DNA of 64,000 bases from Rhodobacteraceae bacterium EL129. GTDB taxonomy: Bacteria; Pseudomonadota; Alphaproteobacteria; Rhodobacterales; Rhodobacteraceae. The stretch lies in NCBI GenBank assembly GCA_900313005.1, contig ONZJ01000002.1, forward strand, positions 3,135,909 to 3,199,908, written 5' to 3'. A model generated the notes under the pieces. It was not told the origin of the DNA and did not search any database. It saw nothing but the letters and a program-made list of their open reading frames with translations. Both the position numbers and the translations under genes were made by a program. Each line of letters begins with the position of its first letter. Positions within the stretch are counted from its first letter, which is position 1. Below, in pieces: positions 1 through 7,533 of the stretch.

Positions 1-22
1 GGGAGCCTCTTCGAAAGGGGCG

Positions 23-1804
23 TCAGTCCCCCAGAGCGATCCCTTCTCGGCGTGGATCAGCCCCGCCTAGCAATCCTTCCCCGATTGCGATCACATGCAA
101 CCCGGAGGTCAAAGCGCGCGCGTTCATCTCAAACCCCATCTCGCCAAGCGGCCCCACCAAAGCTTCAGCCCCGGTCCCCTCTTCCACATCATAGGTGCCA
201 AACCGGTTCACCAGATGCGGCAGGCTGACAGCCTCCTGCACGTCCATCCCCCAATCGAGATGGGCGATGATCGTCTTGGCCACATAGCCAATGATCCGAC
301 TGCCACCTGGGCTCCCGACCACCAACACCGGTTTTCCATCCTTCAGCACAATCGTTGGCGCCATAGAAGACCGGGGCCGCTTGCCCGGCTCTACCCGGTT
401 GGCCACAGGCACCCCGTCGCGGTGCGAGCGGAAGGAAAAATCGGTGAGCTCATTGTTCAAGAGAAACCCGCCCACCATGAGACGTGACCCAAAGGCGTTT
501 TCAATCGTCGTGGTCATCGACAAAGCGTTGCCATACTGATCCACAATCGAGATATGCGAAGTCGAGGGCAACTCGATCGCCGCATCATCCGCATAGTTCA
601 GCGCATGATCGAACTCCGGCGTACCCGGGCGCACCTCCGGCAACGCGGCATCTCCTCGAAGCACTTCAGACCGCTTCGACAGATAGGTGGGGTCCAACAA
701 GCCCTGGCTTGGAACCGGCACAAAGTCACTGTCCGCCATATACCGTGCGCGGTCGGCAAAGGCCAAACGGCTGGCATCGCCAATCAGCCGCCAGCCTGCG
801 GCATTGTCTGCGCCCATACTCGCAAGATCAAAGGGTGCCAGCAGGCCCAAGATTTGCCCGACAGTAAGTGCCCCCGAAGAGGGTGGACCCATTCCGCATA
901 TGTCATGGGCACGGTATGTCATGCAAACCGGGGCGCGCTCTTTGACCTGATAGATCGCCAGATCCACTTCAGCCAAAACTCCCGGATTATCCGGGTTATC
1001 CTGCACGGCCTTCACGATATCCTTGGCAATCTCACCTGTGTAGAACACATCGGCACCATCGGTTGCCAGCAACCGTAAGGTCTGGCCGTACTTCGGGTTT
1101 TTAAGCAATGCACCTTCCGCCAGTGGCACGCCTTCGGGAAGGAAATAGGCACGGGCAGCATCCTGCCGCCTCAGACGCTCTGCATCGCCAGCAATCAGCT
1201 TGGCCATACGCGGGCTGACGGTGAACCCGTCTTCAGCCAATCTGATCGCATCGTTGAACAATCCCACCCACTCTGCTTGCCCCCACTTGTTATGGGCGGC
1301 CTGCAGCAGGGCGGGCGTTCCGGGGGTGCCAACAGACCGGCCTCCGACCACGGCATCATAAAACCCCAGCGGTTCACCCGCTTCATCCTGGAACAAGCGG
1401 GGCGTGGCGGCCAAAGGTGCAGTTTCACGTCCGTCTAATGTGGTAAGTTCGCCGCTTGTCCCGTCATACCAAACCAGAAACGCGCCGCCCCCCAGTCCCG
1501 AGCTTTGCGGCTCGACCAGTCCCAGAACAGCCTGCACGGCCACCATCGCATCCGCAGCCGTGCCGCCAGCGCGCAATATGTCAGCGCCCGCCTGAACGGC
1601 GTGGGGGTTGGCCGCGCTCACCATCCAGCTTTTCGCCTCTACCGGTTGGCCTTGCGCCTTAGCGTTCTGCGCAGCCTGCACTTCGGCCGATCCCGAGATC
1701 ACACCTGCGCCAGCAGCTTCAGGCGCGACCTGATCAGCAGCCTCTTGCGCCCAAGGCGCGCTGGCAATGACAACTGCAATCGCGGCTGCAAAGATTTGTC
1801 TCAT
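23..1804 (-). CDS. ggt: gamma-glutamyltransferase, exported
   Basis: N-terminal-nucleophile hydrolase that cleaves or transfers the gamma-glutamyl group of glutathione and related compounds in the periplasm. After a signal peptide (RQIFAAAIAVVIASAPWAQ) the protein shows the family's hallmarks: an N-terminal AxAxDAMVAVQ-like segment, QSSGLGGGAFLVW, and the autoprocessing site with the nucleophile Thr in PSTSHISIVDQYGNALS. The PGKRPRSSMAPTI and GSPGGSRI motifs lie further on. At 593 residues it has normal family length. I place the start at 1804, because the GAGAGGG ribosome-binding site sits 9 bases before that ATG and only 2 bases before the ATG at 1813. It stands alone upstream of a hydroxyacid dehydrogenase on the same strand. 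Family assignment is secure; the physiological substrate is not visible. Confidence 0.93.
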   Translation of the reverse strand: MRQIFAAAIAVVIASAPWAQEAADQVAPEAAGAGVISGSAEVQAAQNAKAQGQPVEAKSWMVSAANPHAVQAGADILRAGGTAADAMVAVQAVLGLVEPQSSGLGGGAFLVWYDGTSGELTTLDGRETAPLAATPRLFQDEAGEPLGFYDAVVGGRSVGTPGTPALLQAAHNKWGQAEWVGLFNDAIRLAEDGFTVSPRMAKLIAGDAERLRRQDAARAYFLPEGVPLAEGALLKNPKYGQTLRLLATDGADVFYTGEIAKDIVKAVQDNPDNPGVLAEVDLAIYQVKERAPVCMTYRAHDICGMGPPSSGALTVGQILGLLAPFDLASMGADNAAGWRLIGDASRLAFADRARYMADSDFVPVPSQGLLDPTYLSKRSEVLRGDAALPEVRPGTPEFDHALNYADDAAIELPSTSHISIVDQYGNALSMTTTIENAFGSRLMVGGFLLNNELTDFSFRSHRDGVPVANRVEPGKRPRSSMAPTIVLKDGKPVLVVGSPGGSRIIGYVAKTIIAHLDWGMDVQEAVSLPHLVNRFGTYDVEEGTGAEALVGPLGEMGFEMNARALTSGLHVIAIGEGLLGGADPRREGIALGD

Positions 1805-1903
1805 AATGATCATTCCCTCTCAACTTGCGCCAAATCGCCCCTAGAGGGCAGCAGGGGTGGGCGGGTGGGCTGCCCGAAAGGGGCGATACCCCTTCACCCT
1901 GCA

Positions 1904-2890
1904 CTATCCTTGCGTTGGTAAAACCTGATCAGGCGGGCGATGCCCATCAAAAAAGGTCTGAATGTTGATCATCACCTTTTCGCCCATCTCGATACGGCCT
2001 TCAACTGTGGCCGAGGCCATATGCGGCAGAGCCACTACATTGTTCAGCTCTTTCAAGCGCGGATTGATGTCCGAGCCGTTTTCATAAACATCCAGTCCCG
2101 CCCCTGCGATCTCGCCTGCACGCAGCATCCGGGTCAAAGCGTTCTCGTCAATCACTTCGCCTCGCGACGTGTTCACGATCACCGCCCCTTCAGGCATCAG
2201 TTTCAAACGGCGCGCGTTCATCAAATGAAACGTGCTGGGCGTATGCGGGCAATTGACACTGATCACATCCATGCGGGACACCATCTGGTCGAGGCTTTCC
2301 CAATAGCTGGCACTCAGGCTCTGTTCTGTCTCAAGGCGCAGCCGATTGCGGTTGTGGTAATGTATTTCCATGCCAAAGGCCGCTGCGCGCCGTGCCACGG
2401 CTTGGCCAATCCGGCCCATCCCTAGAATGCCCAGCTTGCGCCCCGCAATGCGCCCCCCCAAGAGCTGCGTCGGCGACCAGCCTCCCCAATTGCCTGCCTT
2501 CATGACGGCCAAACCCTCGGGCATGCGGCGGGTCACAGCCAGGATCAGCGCCATGGCGATATCGGCTGTATCTTCAGCAGACACACCCGGCGTGTTGGAC
2601 ACCAGGATGCCGTGCTGGCGTGCAGTTTGCACATCAATATGATCCACGCCTGCTCCGTAATTTGCGATCAGTTTTAGCTGATCGCCGGCCTGAGCCAACA
2701 AAGCAGCGTCAATCCTGTCATTCAGCGTGGGCACTAAAACATCAGTGTATTTGACCGCTTTTACCAGTTCTTCTTGCGTCATAGGCACTTCCGTTTCACG
2801 CAGTGAAACGTCAAACAATTCAGCCATGCGCCGTTCCACCGGTTCAGGCAAGCGTCGCGTTAAGACAACAGTCAGGCGTCGAGATGACAT
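1904..2890 (-). CDS. D-2-hydroxyacid dehydrogenase (glyoxylate/hydroxypyruvate reductase type)
   Basis: NAD(P)H-dependent reductase of 2-oxo acids such as glyoxylate or hydroxypyruvate, cytosolic. The N-terminal half has the catalytic-domain LIANYGAGVDHID motif. The Rossmann fold carries GILGMGRIGQAVARR with the GxGxxG loop, followed by VNCPHTPSTFHLM, the Arg region NTSRGEVIDE and a C-terminal ALPHMASAT with the catalytic His. It is 328 residues, as usual for the family. A clear AAGGAAG ribosome-binding site precedes the ATG at 2890. The HNRNR segment after the second Rossmann strand suggests NADP preference, which is an inference. It could serve glyoxylate handling, but it is about 30 kb from the glyoxylate-producing genes of this window. 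Confidence 0.9.
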   Translation of the reverse strand: MSSRRLTVVLTRRLPEPVERRMAELFDVSLRETEVPMTQEELVKAVKYTDVLVPTLNDRIDAALLAQAGDQLKLIANYGAGVDHIDVQTARQHGILVSNTPGVSAEDTADIAMALILAVTRRMPEGLAVMKAGNWGGWSPTQLLGGRIAGRKLGILGMGRIGQAVARRAAAFGMEIHYHNRNRLRLETEQSLSASYWESLDQMVSRMDVISVNCPHTPSTFHLMNARRLKLMPEGAVIVNTSRGEVIDENALTRMLRAGEIAGAGLDVYENGSDINPRLKELNNVVALPHMASATVEGRIEMGEKVMINIQTFFDGHRPPDQVLPTQG

Positions 2891-2998
2891 ATGACTCTTC
2901 CTTGTGCTTCCAAAATCGCCCTCATCCTGCCAGAGTGGCGCAGGAACGCATCAGGCACAAGAACCTGAGCCAAGAACGAGCAGAAATCGGATTGTAAC

Positions 2999-3493
2999 AT
3001 GAAAGCAATGATCCTCAGCGCCTTGGCGTTTTGCCTTTTATTTCCACAATTACCCCTCGCTCAAGACCGTGGATCTGTGACCAACTTGCCCGTGCCAAGG
3101 TTCGTGTCGATGAAGGCCTCCGAAGGCAACGTCCGTCGTGGACCCAGCCTGACCCATCAAATTGACTGGGTCTTCAAACGCAAAGACCTGCCACTGGTGA
3201 TCACGGCCGAACATGGCCACTGGCGCCGTGTGCAAGATCGTGATGGGGCTGGAGGATGGGTGCATTACTCGCTGCTTTCCGGAACGCGCACCGCCATTGT
3301 TGAAAAGGATATGCTGGAACTTTTGTCCAAACCAGACGCAAGTGCGATGGCCGTGGCACAGCTTGAACTTGGCGTAATCGCCCGGATCGAGGAATGCTCG
3401 GACAGTTGGTGTCGCATGAACGCGGCCGGCTACAAGGGATGGGCCCCTAAAACGGCACTTTGGGGCATTGGCCCCGGCGAAATCATCGAGTAA
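2999..3493 (+). CDS. exported SH3-like domain protein
   Basis: A 164-residue secreted protein with a signal peptide (MKAMILSALAFCLLFPQLPLAQ). It has two SH3-like repeats: the first around residues 35-90 (MKASEGNVRRGPS, then VQDRDGAGGWVHYSLLSG) and the second around residues 100-155 (LLSKPDASAMAVAQLELGVIARIEEC, then GYKGWAPKTALWG). Bacterial SH3 domains of this kind usually bind cell-wall peptides, so a periplasmic role in envelope binding is likely, but no catalytic domain is present. The two Cys in ECSDSWC could form a disulfide. It diverges from the dehydrogenase at 2890, with about 108 bases between them for both promoters. Confidence 0.82.
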   Translation: MKAMILSALAFCLLFPQLPLAQDRGSVTNLPVPRFVSMKASEGNVRRGPSLTHQIDWVFKRKDLPLVITAEHGHWRRVQDRDGAGGWVHYSLLSGTRTAIVEKDMLELLSKPDASAMAVAQLELGVIARIEECSDSWCRMNAAGYKGWAPKTALWGIGPGEIIE

Positions 3494-3522
3494 CGCGCGC
3501 CCTTAGATTTTTGCGCATAATC

Positions 3523-3543
3523 GAAGGCAAATTTTTTGCCTTC
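3523..3543 (+). terminator. hairpin after the SH3-domain gene
   Basis: A perfect 9-bp inverted repeat (GAAGGCAAA / TTTGCCTTC with a TTT loop) lies 30 bases after the stop codon at 3493. It looks like a transcription terminator, but no run of T follows the stem, so the T-rich loop is the only typical sign. It separates the SH3-domain gene from the tRNA gene downstream. Confidence 0.45.
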
Positions 3544-3589
3544 TGCTCTTGCACCAATGAAAAGAGAAGAGTACTTAGCGCGTCACAGT

Positions 3590-3664
3590 TGGGATGTAGC
3601 CAAGTGGTAAGGCAACTGTTTTTGGTACAGTGTACCGTAGGTTCGAATCCTACCATCCCAGCCA
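3590..3664 (+). tRNA. tRNA-Gln (anticodon TTG)
   Basis: The acceptor stem TGGGATG (3590-3596) pairs with CATCCCA (3654-3660). The T arm contains the conserved GGTTCGAATCC. The anticodon stem ACTGT/ACAGT (3615-3619 and 3627-3631) encloses the seven-base loop TTTTGGT, which puts TTG at positions 34-36 and so reads CAA glutamine codons. The discriminator is G3661 and the CCA end is encoded (3662-3664). No integrase or att repeat was seen near its 3' end. Confidence 0.96.
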
Positions 3665-3828
3665 ATCTTCCTTTCCTGTGTCGCCCGGCGTGAATCGCAT
3701 CTTTCCAGAACCTGCCTTGAAGAAGAACTGTTCGTTGACATCGCATGTTGGAAAATGGAACTTTGGCGGCCAGCATGGCGCAGGTCTGCCGAAGTTTGGC
3801 AAGCCTCGGTCGTGCTCTTACTCCTTGA

Positions 3829-5130
3829 TCAACCAACCTCGATCCAGGTTTTCATGCCGCTGGCCTGGTGGTCCAGCATATGGCAGTGCAGTAGCCATTT
3901 TCCGGGATTGCCAAAGACGCAAAGAATGTCACGGACCTCTCGCCGTTGCAGAAAGGTCGTGTCACGCAGAGGACCAAGTGATCCATCCGTGTGGACCTCG
4001 TGGAAATGGTGGCCGTGCAAGTGAATACCGTGTGGAAAGGCAGTTTGATTGTCCAGCGTGAGGCGCACAGTTTCCCCAAGGGCAAAGCGCTGCCAAGGTG
4101 CATCAGTCATCCCGGACACGCCATTGAGGCTCCAGATATCATCTCCGCCGTGCTGTCCCCCCATCGCGCCACCTTGCAGCGCGAGGGTGATGCTACGGTC
4201 AGGCGTGGCGGCGGGTTGATTTACCCTGGCCTTAGGCAACGGTGTGATGTCAGAGGTGCTTGGCTCGGGGTTGTAACCGATCACCGCGATTTGCCCCATC
4301 TCGTAAGGCTCTTGCGGAGTTGGGAAAACAAAAGCCACCGTGTCTGAAACATCTGCGATGATGTCCATACGTTGCGCCGGGGCCAGCATCAGAGGGCCCA
4401 TCGCTTGCACCGCGGCCAAAGGCATCCCATCTAGCGCGACGACTTTTCCTTCAATACCGGAGATTTCCAGAGGGAAGACCCGAGCAGTGGCCACGTTGAT
4501 CAGGCGCAGCCGCACCCGATCACCACGCCGCACGGTTGAGACCGAGGGGATCACCTTGGCGTAGGTGCCCAGCCGCCCGGCGTGGGAAAAATCATGACGG
4601 TTGCCGAAGTCTTCGATCATCTCACCGGTGCGTTCAATGCGCCAGTCGTCAATGATCACTGTGATGTCATGGTCGACTTTAGGAGGGTGCTGTTCCTCTA
4701 TGATCAAGGGGCCATAGAGCCCGCGGGCCACTTGCTCCCATGATCGATTGTGGGAATGATACCAATAAGTTCCGGCGTCAGGCAGGGTAAAATGATAGTC
4801 AAACCCGGTGCCGGGGCCCACCATTGGCTGGGTCAAACCGGGCACGCCGTCCATGGCGTTGTCGATACGGATGCCGTGCCAATGCAGGGCCGAGCCTTGA
4901 TCAATTGCATTTTCAAACCGCACATCCAGCGTGTCACCTTGGCGGTATCTCAATTCCGGGCCCGGGGTGGCACCATTGAAGCCCAGCATCTGGGTGGTGC
5001 CGTCCCCTTCGGGCAGGATCTGCGCTGTCACAGGTGCGGCGCGCAACACCAAAGGCGCGGCCAGCGACGCCTTGGGGCACCCAAGCACGGCAGCAGATGT
5101 GGCCAGAAACTTGCGGCGGTTCAATTGCAT
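3829..5130 (-). CDS. multicopper oxidase, Tat-exported
   Basis: Periplasmic multicopper oxidase of the CueO/laccase superfamily, which oxidises a substrate or Cu(I) and reduces oxygen to water. The N-terminus has a Tat signal (NRRKFLATSAAVLG). All four copper-ligand motifs are present in order: ALHWHGIRI, TYWYHSHNRSWEQ, FPHGIHLHGHHFHEV and LLHCHMLDHQASGM, the last with the type 1 Cys and Met ligands. Its 433 residues fit a three-cupredoxin enzyme. It begins 32 bases downstream of the tupA stop codon and may share the tungstate/formate dehydrogenase transcript. The substrate is unknown; no copper pump or chaperone lies beside it. Confidence 0.92.
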   Translation of the reverse strand: MQLNRRKFLATSAAVLGCPKASLAAPLVLRAAPVTAQILPEGDGTTQMLGFNGATPGPELRYRQGDTLDVRFENAIDQGSALHWHGIRIDNAMDGVPGLTQPMVGPGTGFDYHFTLPDAGTYWYHSHNRSWEQVARGLYGPLIIEEQHPPKVDHDITVIIDDWRIERTGEMIEDFGNRHDFSHAGRLGTYAKVIPSVSTVRRGDRVRLRLINVATARVFPLEISGIEGKVVALDGMPLAAVQAMGPLMLAPAQRMDIIADVSDTVAFVFPTPQEPYEMGQIAVIGYNPEPSTSDITPLPKARVNQPAATPDRSITLALQGGAMGGQHGGDDIWSLNGVSGMTDAPWQRFALGETVRLTLDNQTAFPHGIHLHGHHFHEVHTDGSLGPLRDTTFLQRREVRDILCVFGNPGKWLLHCHMLDHQASGMKTWIEVG

Positions 5131-5162
5131 CTATGCGACACTCCTTGGCTTTGCCCCTGCGG

Positions 5163-5960
5163 TTACGGAGTGGCGTTGAAGGTGAACAACGCCTCGCCTG
5201 CAATAGTATAGCCGTTTATCAGCGCGGATGCTGCGGGGGATGTCAGCCAGTCTTCCAATTGAGCGGTGGCCTGCGCGTTTACATGGGCATGCCGCTCGGG
5301 ATTCACTGGGATATAGGCGTATTGATTGAACAACACCGGATCGCCTGCGAACAGCAGCCTTAGGTCCTGCTTGTTGCCAAAGTTCAGCCAGCTGGCACGA
5401 TCCGCCATGATATAGGCGTTCAGACCCGCAGCCGTGTTCAGGCTGGCCCCCATGCCCGCGCCAACCGCGTTGTACCAGTCGCCAAATTGCGCCGGATCAA
5501 GCGAGGTGAGCGCCCACAGAGACAGTTCTTTTTTATGCGTACCACTGTCATCGCCCCGGCTGACAAAGGGGGATTGGGTATCATGGATCAGTCGCAGTGC
5601 TGTGGCGGCATCAGTGGCCTCTTGCACTTTGGCCGCGTCTGTTGAGGGGCCGATCAGGACGAAGTCATTATACATGATCTCGCGTCGATGGGTGCCATAG
5701 CCACCTTTCACAAAGGCCTCCTCGGCGGATTTGGAATGCACCAGTATCGCATCTACATCGCCCGCCTCGCCCAAACGGATCGCCTGCCCTGTGCCGACCA
5801 CCAGCAATTGCACCTCAAGCCCGGTATCGGCCTCAATGGCGGGCAGCAACACGTCGGACAGGCCCGAGTTGTGGAAACTGGTGGTCACGGCCATGCGCAT
5901 AGTTTCAGCGTGAACTTGCACGCCGATGAGCATTAATATGGCCCCCAAGAATCGGGTCAT
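5163..5960 (-). CDS. tupA: tungstate ABC transporter, substrate-binding protein
   Basis: Periplasmic binding protein for tungstate import. After a signal peptide (cut near VHAE) the mature protein starts with the TTS-x-x-NSGL anion-binding motif typical of TupA. It continues with LLPAIEADTGLEVQLLVVGTGQAIRLGEAGDVDAILVHS, read here in sections, and the second anion site SRGDDSGTHKKEL. The length, 265 residues, is typical. The start codon overlaps the stop of tupC, so the two are translationally coupled. The TupA family prefers tungstate over molybdate in characterised members. Its place after formate dehydrogenase genes suggests that it supplies the metal for that enzyme. Confidence 0.92.
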   Translation of the reverse strand: MTRFLGAILMLIGVQVHAETMRMAVTTSFHNSGLSDVLLPAIEADTGLEVQLLVVGTGQAIRLGEAGDVDAILVHSKSAEEAFVKGGYGTHRREIMYNDFVLIGPSTDAAKVQEATDAATALRLIHDTQSPFVSRGDDSGTHKKELSLWALTSLDPAQFGDWYNAVGAGMGASLNTAAGLNAYIMADRASWLNFGNKQDLRLLFAGDPVLFNQYAYIPVNPERHAHVNAQATAQLEDWLTSPAASALINGYTIAGEALFTFNATP

Positions 5961-6673
5961 TCGATGATATCCCCTTTGAGGAAGGCGCGGGCCTCATCTG
6001 ATTGAGGGGCGGCAAAGAAGGTGCTTGCATCCGCCTGTTCACACAGCTGACCATTCAACAAAAACACCACATCGCTTGCCAGACGGCGGGCCTGCCCCAG
6101 ATCATGGGTTGTCATGATGATCCGCGTGCCGGAGGCGGAAGAGGCCATAAGCAGCTCTTCGATCTCGCGCATGGAGCGGCCATCGAGATTGGCGCAGGGT
6201 TCGTCAAGAAACAGCACCTGAGGATCACGGATGAGAGCGCGGGCGAGGGCCAGCTTTTGCTGCTCGCCGCCGGAGATGCGCGTGGCGGGGCGGTCGAGTG
6301 CCTCTTCCAAACCGATGCGGCGCGACCAATCGGTGACACGGGTGTCAATCTCGGCCTTCGGGGTTTTCAGCAGTTGCAGGGGAAACGCCAGATTTTGACG
6401 TACTGACCGTCGCAGCATGATCGGTTTTTGAAAGACATAAGCCTGTGCTTCGCGCGCATCTTCATCCGGCACCGACCATGTGACGCGACCCGAGGACAGC
6501 CGTTCCACCCCGTGCAGCACCTTCAGCAGGGTTGTCTTGCCTGCGCCATTGGGGCCGAGCACGATGGTAAAGCCGTCTGCGGATAGCGCCATTTTGACTG
6601 GGCCCAGAATGGCCTTACCACGGCGTTTCACGGCCACGTTTTCAAGGGTAACGGACATCGGCTGGCTCACCAC
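5957..6673 (-). CDS. tupC: tungstate ABC transporter, ATP-binding protein
   Basis: ATPase subunit of the tungstate importer. It has a Walker A motif (LGPNGAGKTTLLKVL), a Q-loop (YVFQKPIMLRRSV), the ABC signature (RISGGEQQKLALARAL), Walker B (VLFLDEPCANLDG) and the switch His (MTTHDLGQARRLA). At 238 residues it is a bare nucleotide-binding domain without a regulatory tail. The start is uncertain: GTG codons at 6673 and 6670 overlap the tupB stop, and an ATG lies at 6658. The gene overlaps tupA by 4 bases at its end. Confidence 0.92.
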   Translation of the reverse strand: MVSQPMSVTLENVAVKRRGKAILGPVKMALSADGFTIVLGPNGAGKTTLLKVLHGVERLSSGRVTWSVPDEDAREAQAYVFQKPIMLRRSVRQNLAFPLQLLKTPKAEIDTRVTDWSRRIGLEEALDRPATRISGGEQQKLALARALIRDPQVLFLDEPCANLDGRSMREIEELLMASSASGTRIIMTTHDLGQARRLASDVVFLLNGQLCEQADASTFFAAPQSDEARAFLKGDIIE

Positions 6674-7371
6674 CGTCCCTCCCGTTCCGTACGCGACAGG
6701 GCGTGGATCGCAAAGTTAACCAGCAGTGCGAGCGCAATCAGCACAAAGCCCAGACCGAGTGCCAGAGCGAAATCGCCTTTGCCGGTTTCCAGTGCAATGG
6801 CCGTGGTCAGCACCCGTGTGGCGTGGTCAATATTGCCTCCCACGATCATGATCGCGCCGACCTCTCCAATGGCGCGACCAAACCCGGCCAATGCAGCGGT
6901 CAGTAGGGTCCGCCGACCATCGCGGATCAATGTCAGGATGCGCTGGCTCTTGCTGGTGTTCAGGGAAATCAGTAGGTCGTGATACTCCGCCCAAAGCTCG
7001 CGCATGGCCTGATGGGTGATCGAGGCAATCAGCGGCGTGATAATGATCACCTGTGCGATGATCATGGCCGTGGGGGTGAACAAAAGGCCCAGCACGCCGA
7101 AAGGGCCGGAGCGCGAGAGCAGCAGATAAACGATCAGCCCCACCACCACAGGTGGCAGACCCATGAGGGCGTTCAGCGTGGCGATGGTCAGTCGGCGATA
7201 GCGAAACCGCCGGATTGCCAGCCACGTGCCAAAGGGTAGAGCGATGAGGCTGGCAATCACCAGCGCCGACAGGCTTACTTGCAACGACCTCAGGGTGATC
7301 TCGACCAGATCGCTGTCCAGCGTGATGATCAGGCGAAACGCTGCCTCTATGCCGGCCCAGATGTCATTCAT
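6667..7371 (-). CDS. tupB: tungstate ABC transporter, permease
   Basis: Inner-membrane permease of the tungstate importer, 234 residues with five or six hydrophobic helices. The cytoplasmic coupling loop is visible in LWAEYHDLLISLNTSKSQRILTLI followed by GFGRAIGEVGAIMIVGGN, which matches the EAA-type loop of the molybdate/tungstate permease group. It overlaps the start of tupC and is followed by tupA, giving the gene order B-C-A. Its start lies 33 bases after the stop of the 42-residue membrane protein that ends the formate dehydrogenase genes, so it is probably on the same transcript. Confidence 0.9.
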   Translation of the reverse strand: MNDIWAGIEAAFRLIITLDSDLVEITLRSLQVSLSALVIASLIALPFGTWLAIRRFRYRRLTIATLNALMGLPPVVVGLIVYLLLSRSGPFGVLGLLFTPTAMIIAQVIIITPLIASITHQAMRELWAEYHDLLISLNTSKSQRILTLIRDGRRTLLTAALAGFGRAIGEVGAIMIVGGNIDHATRVLTTAIALETGKGDFALALGLGFVLIALALLVNFAIHALSRTEREGRW

Positions 7372-7403
7372 ATGTTGGTGGCCCGACCCTTACCGCGCGC
7401 GGT

Positions 7404-7532
7404 TCAATCGTCGAGCCGCACAGCAGAACCCGCAGCGCGGTCCTGACTGGAGAAACCGACCTGCCCGAGGATCAGGTTTGATCCAACGGCAATGACCGCA
7501 ATAGCGGCAAAGGCAATGAACATCGCTTTCAT
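7404..7532 (-). CDS. 42-residue single-pass membrane protein in the formate dehydrogenase operon
   Basis: Short open frame encoding a 42-residue protein (MKAMFIAFAAIAVIAVGSNL at the start, ending AGSAVRLDD). The N-terminal 24 residues form one hydrophobic helix and the tail is polar and probably periplasmic. The start ATG has an AGGAG ribosome-binding site at good spacing that is embedded in the last codons of the WD40-cytochrome gene, whose stop lies 2 bases before this ATG. This tight coupling makes it likely to be a real gene. It may be an assembly or anchoring peptide of the formate dehydrogenase complex, but no family was recognised. Confidence 0.7.
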   Translation of the reverse strand: MKAMFIAFAAIAVIAVGSNLILGQVGFSSQDRAAGSAVRLDD

Positions 7533-7533
7533 C

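Noticed and set aside
1814-1903. Terminator between the hydroxyacid dehydrogenase and ggt
   Set aside because: Only short imperfect repeats (GGGCAG/CTGCCC and a GGGG/CCCC pair) without a T run were found.
3590-3664. tRNA-Gln as an integration site for a mobile element
   Set aside because: No integrase gene and no repeat of the tRNA 3' end was seen nearby. The adjoining multicopper oxidase and tup genes look native.
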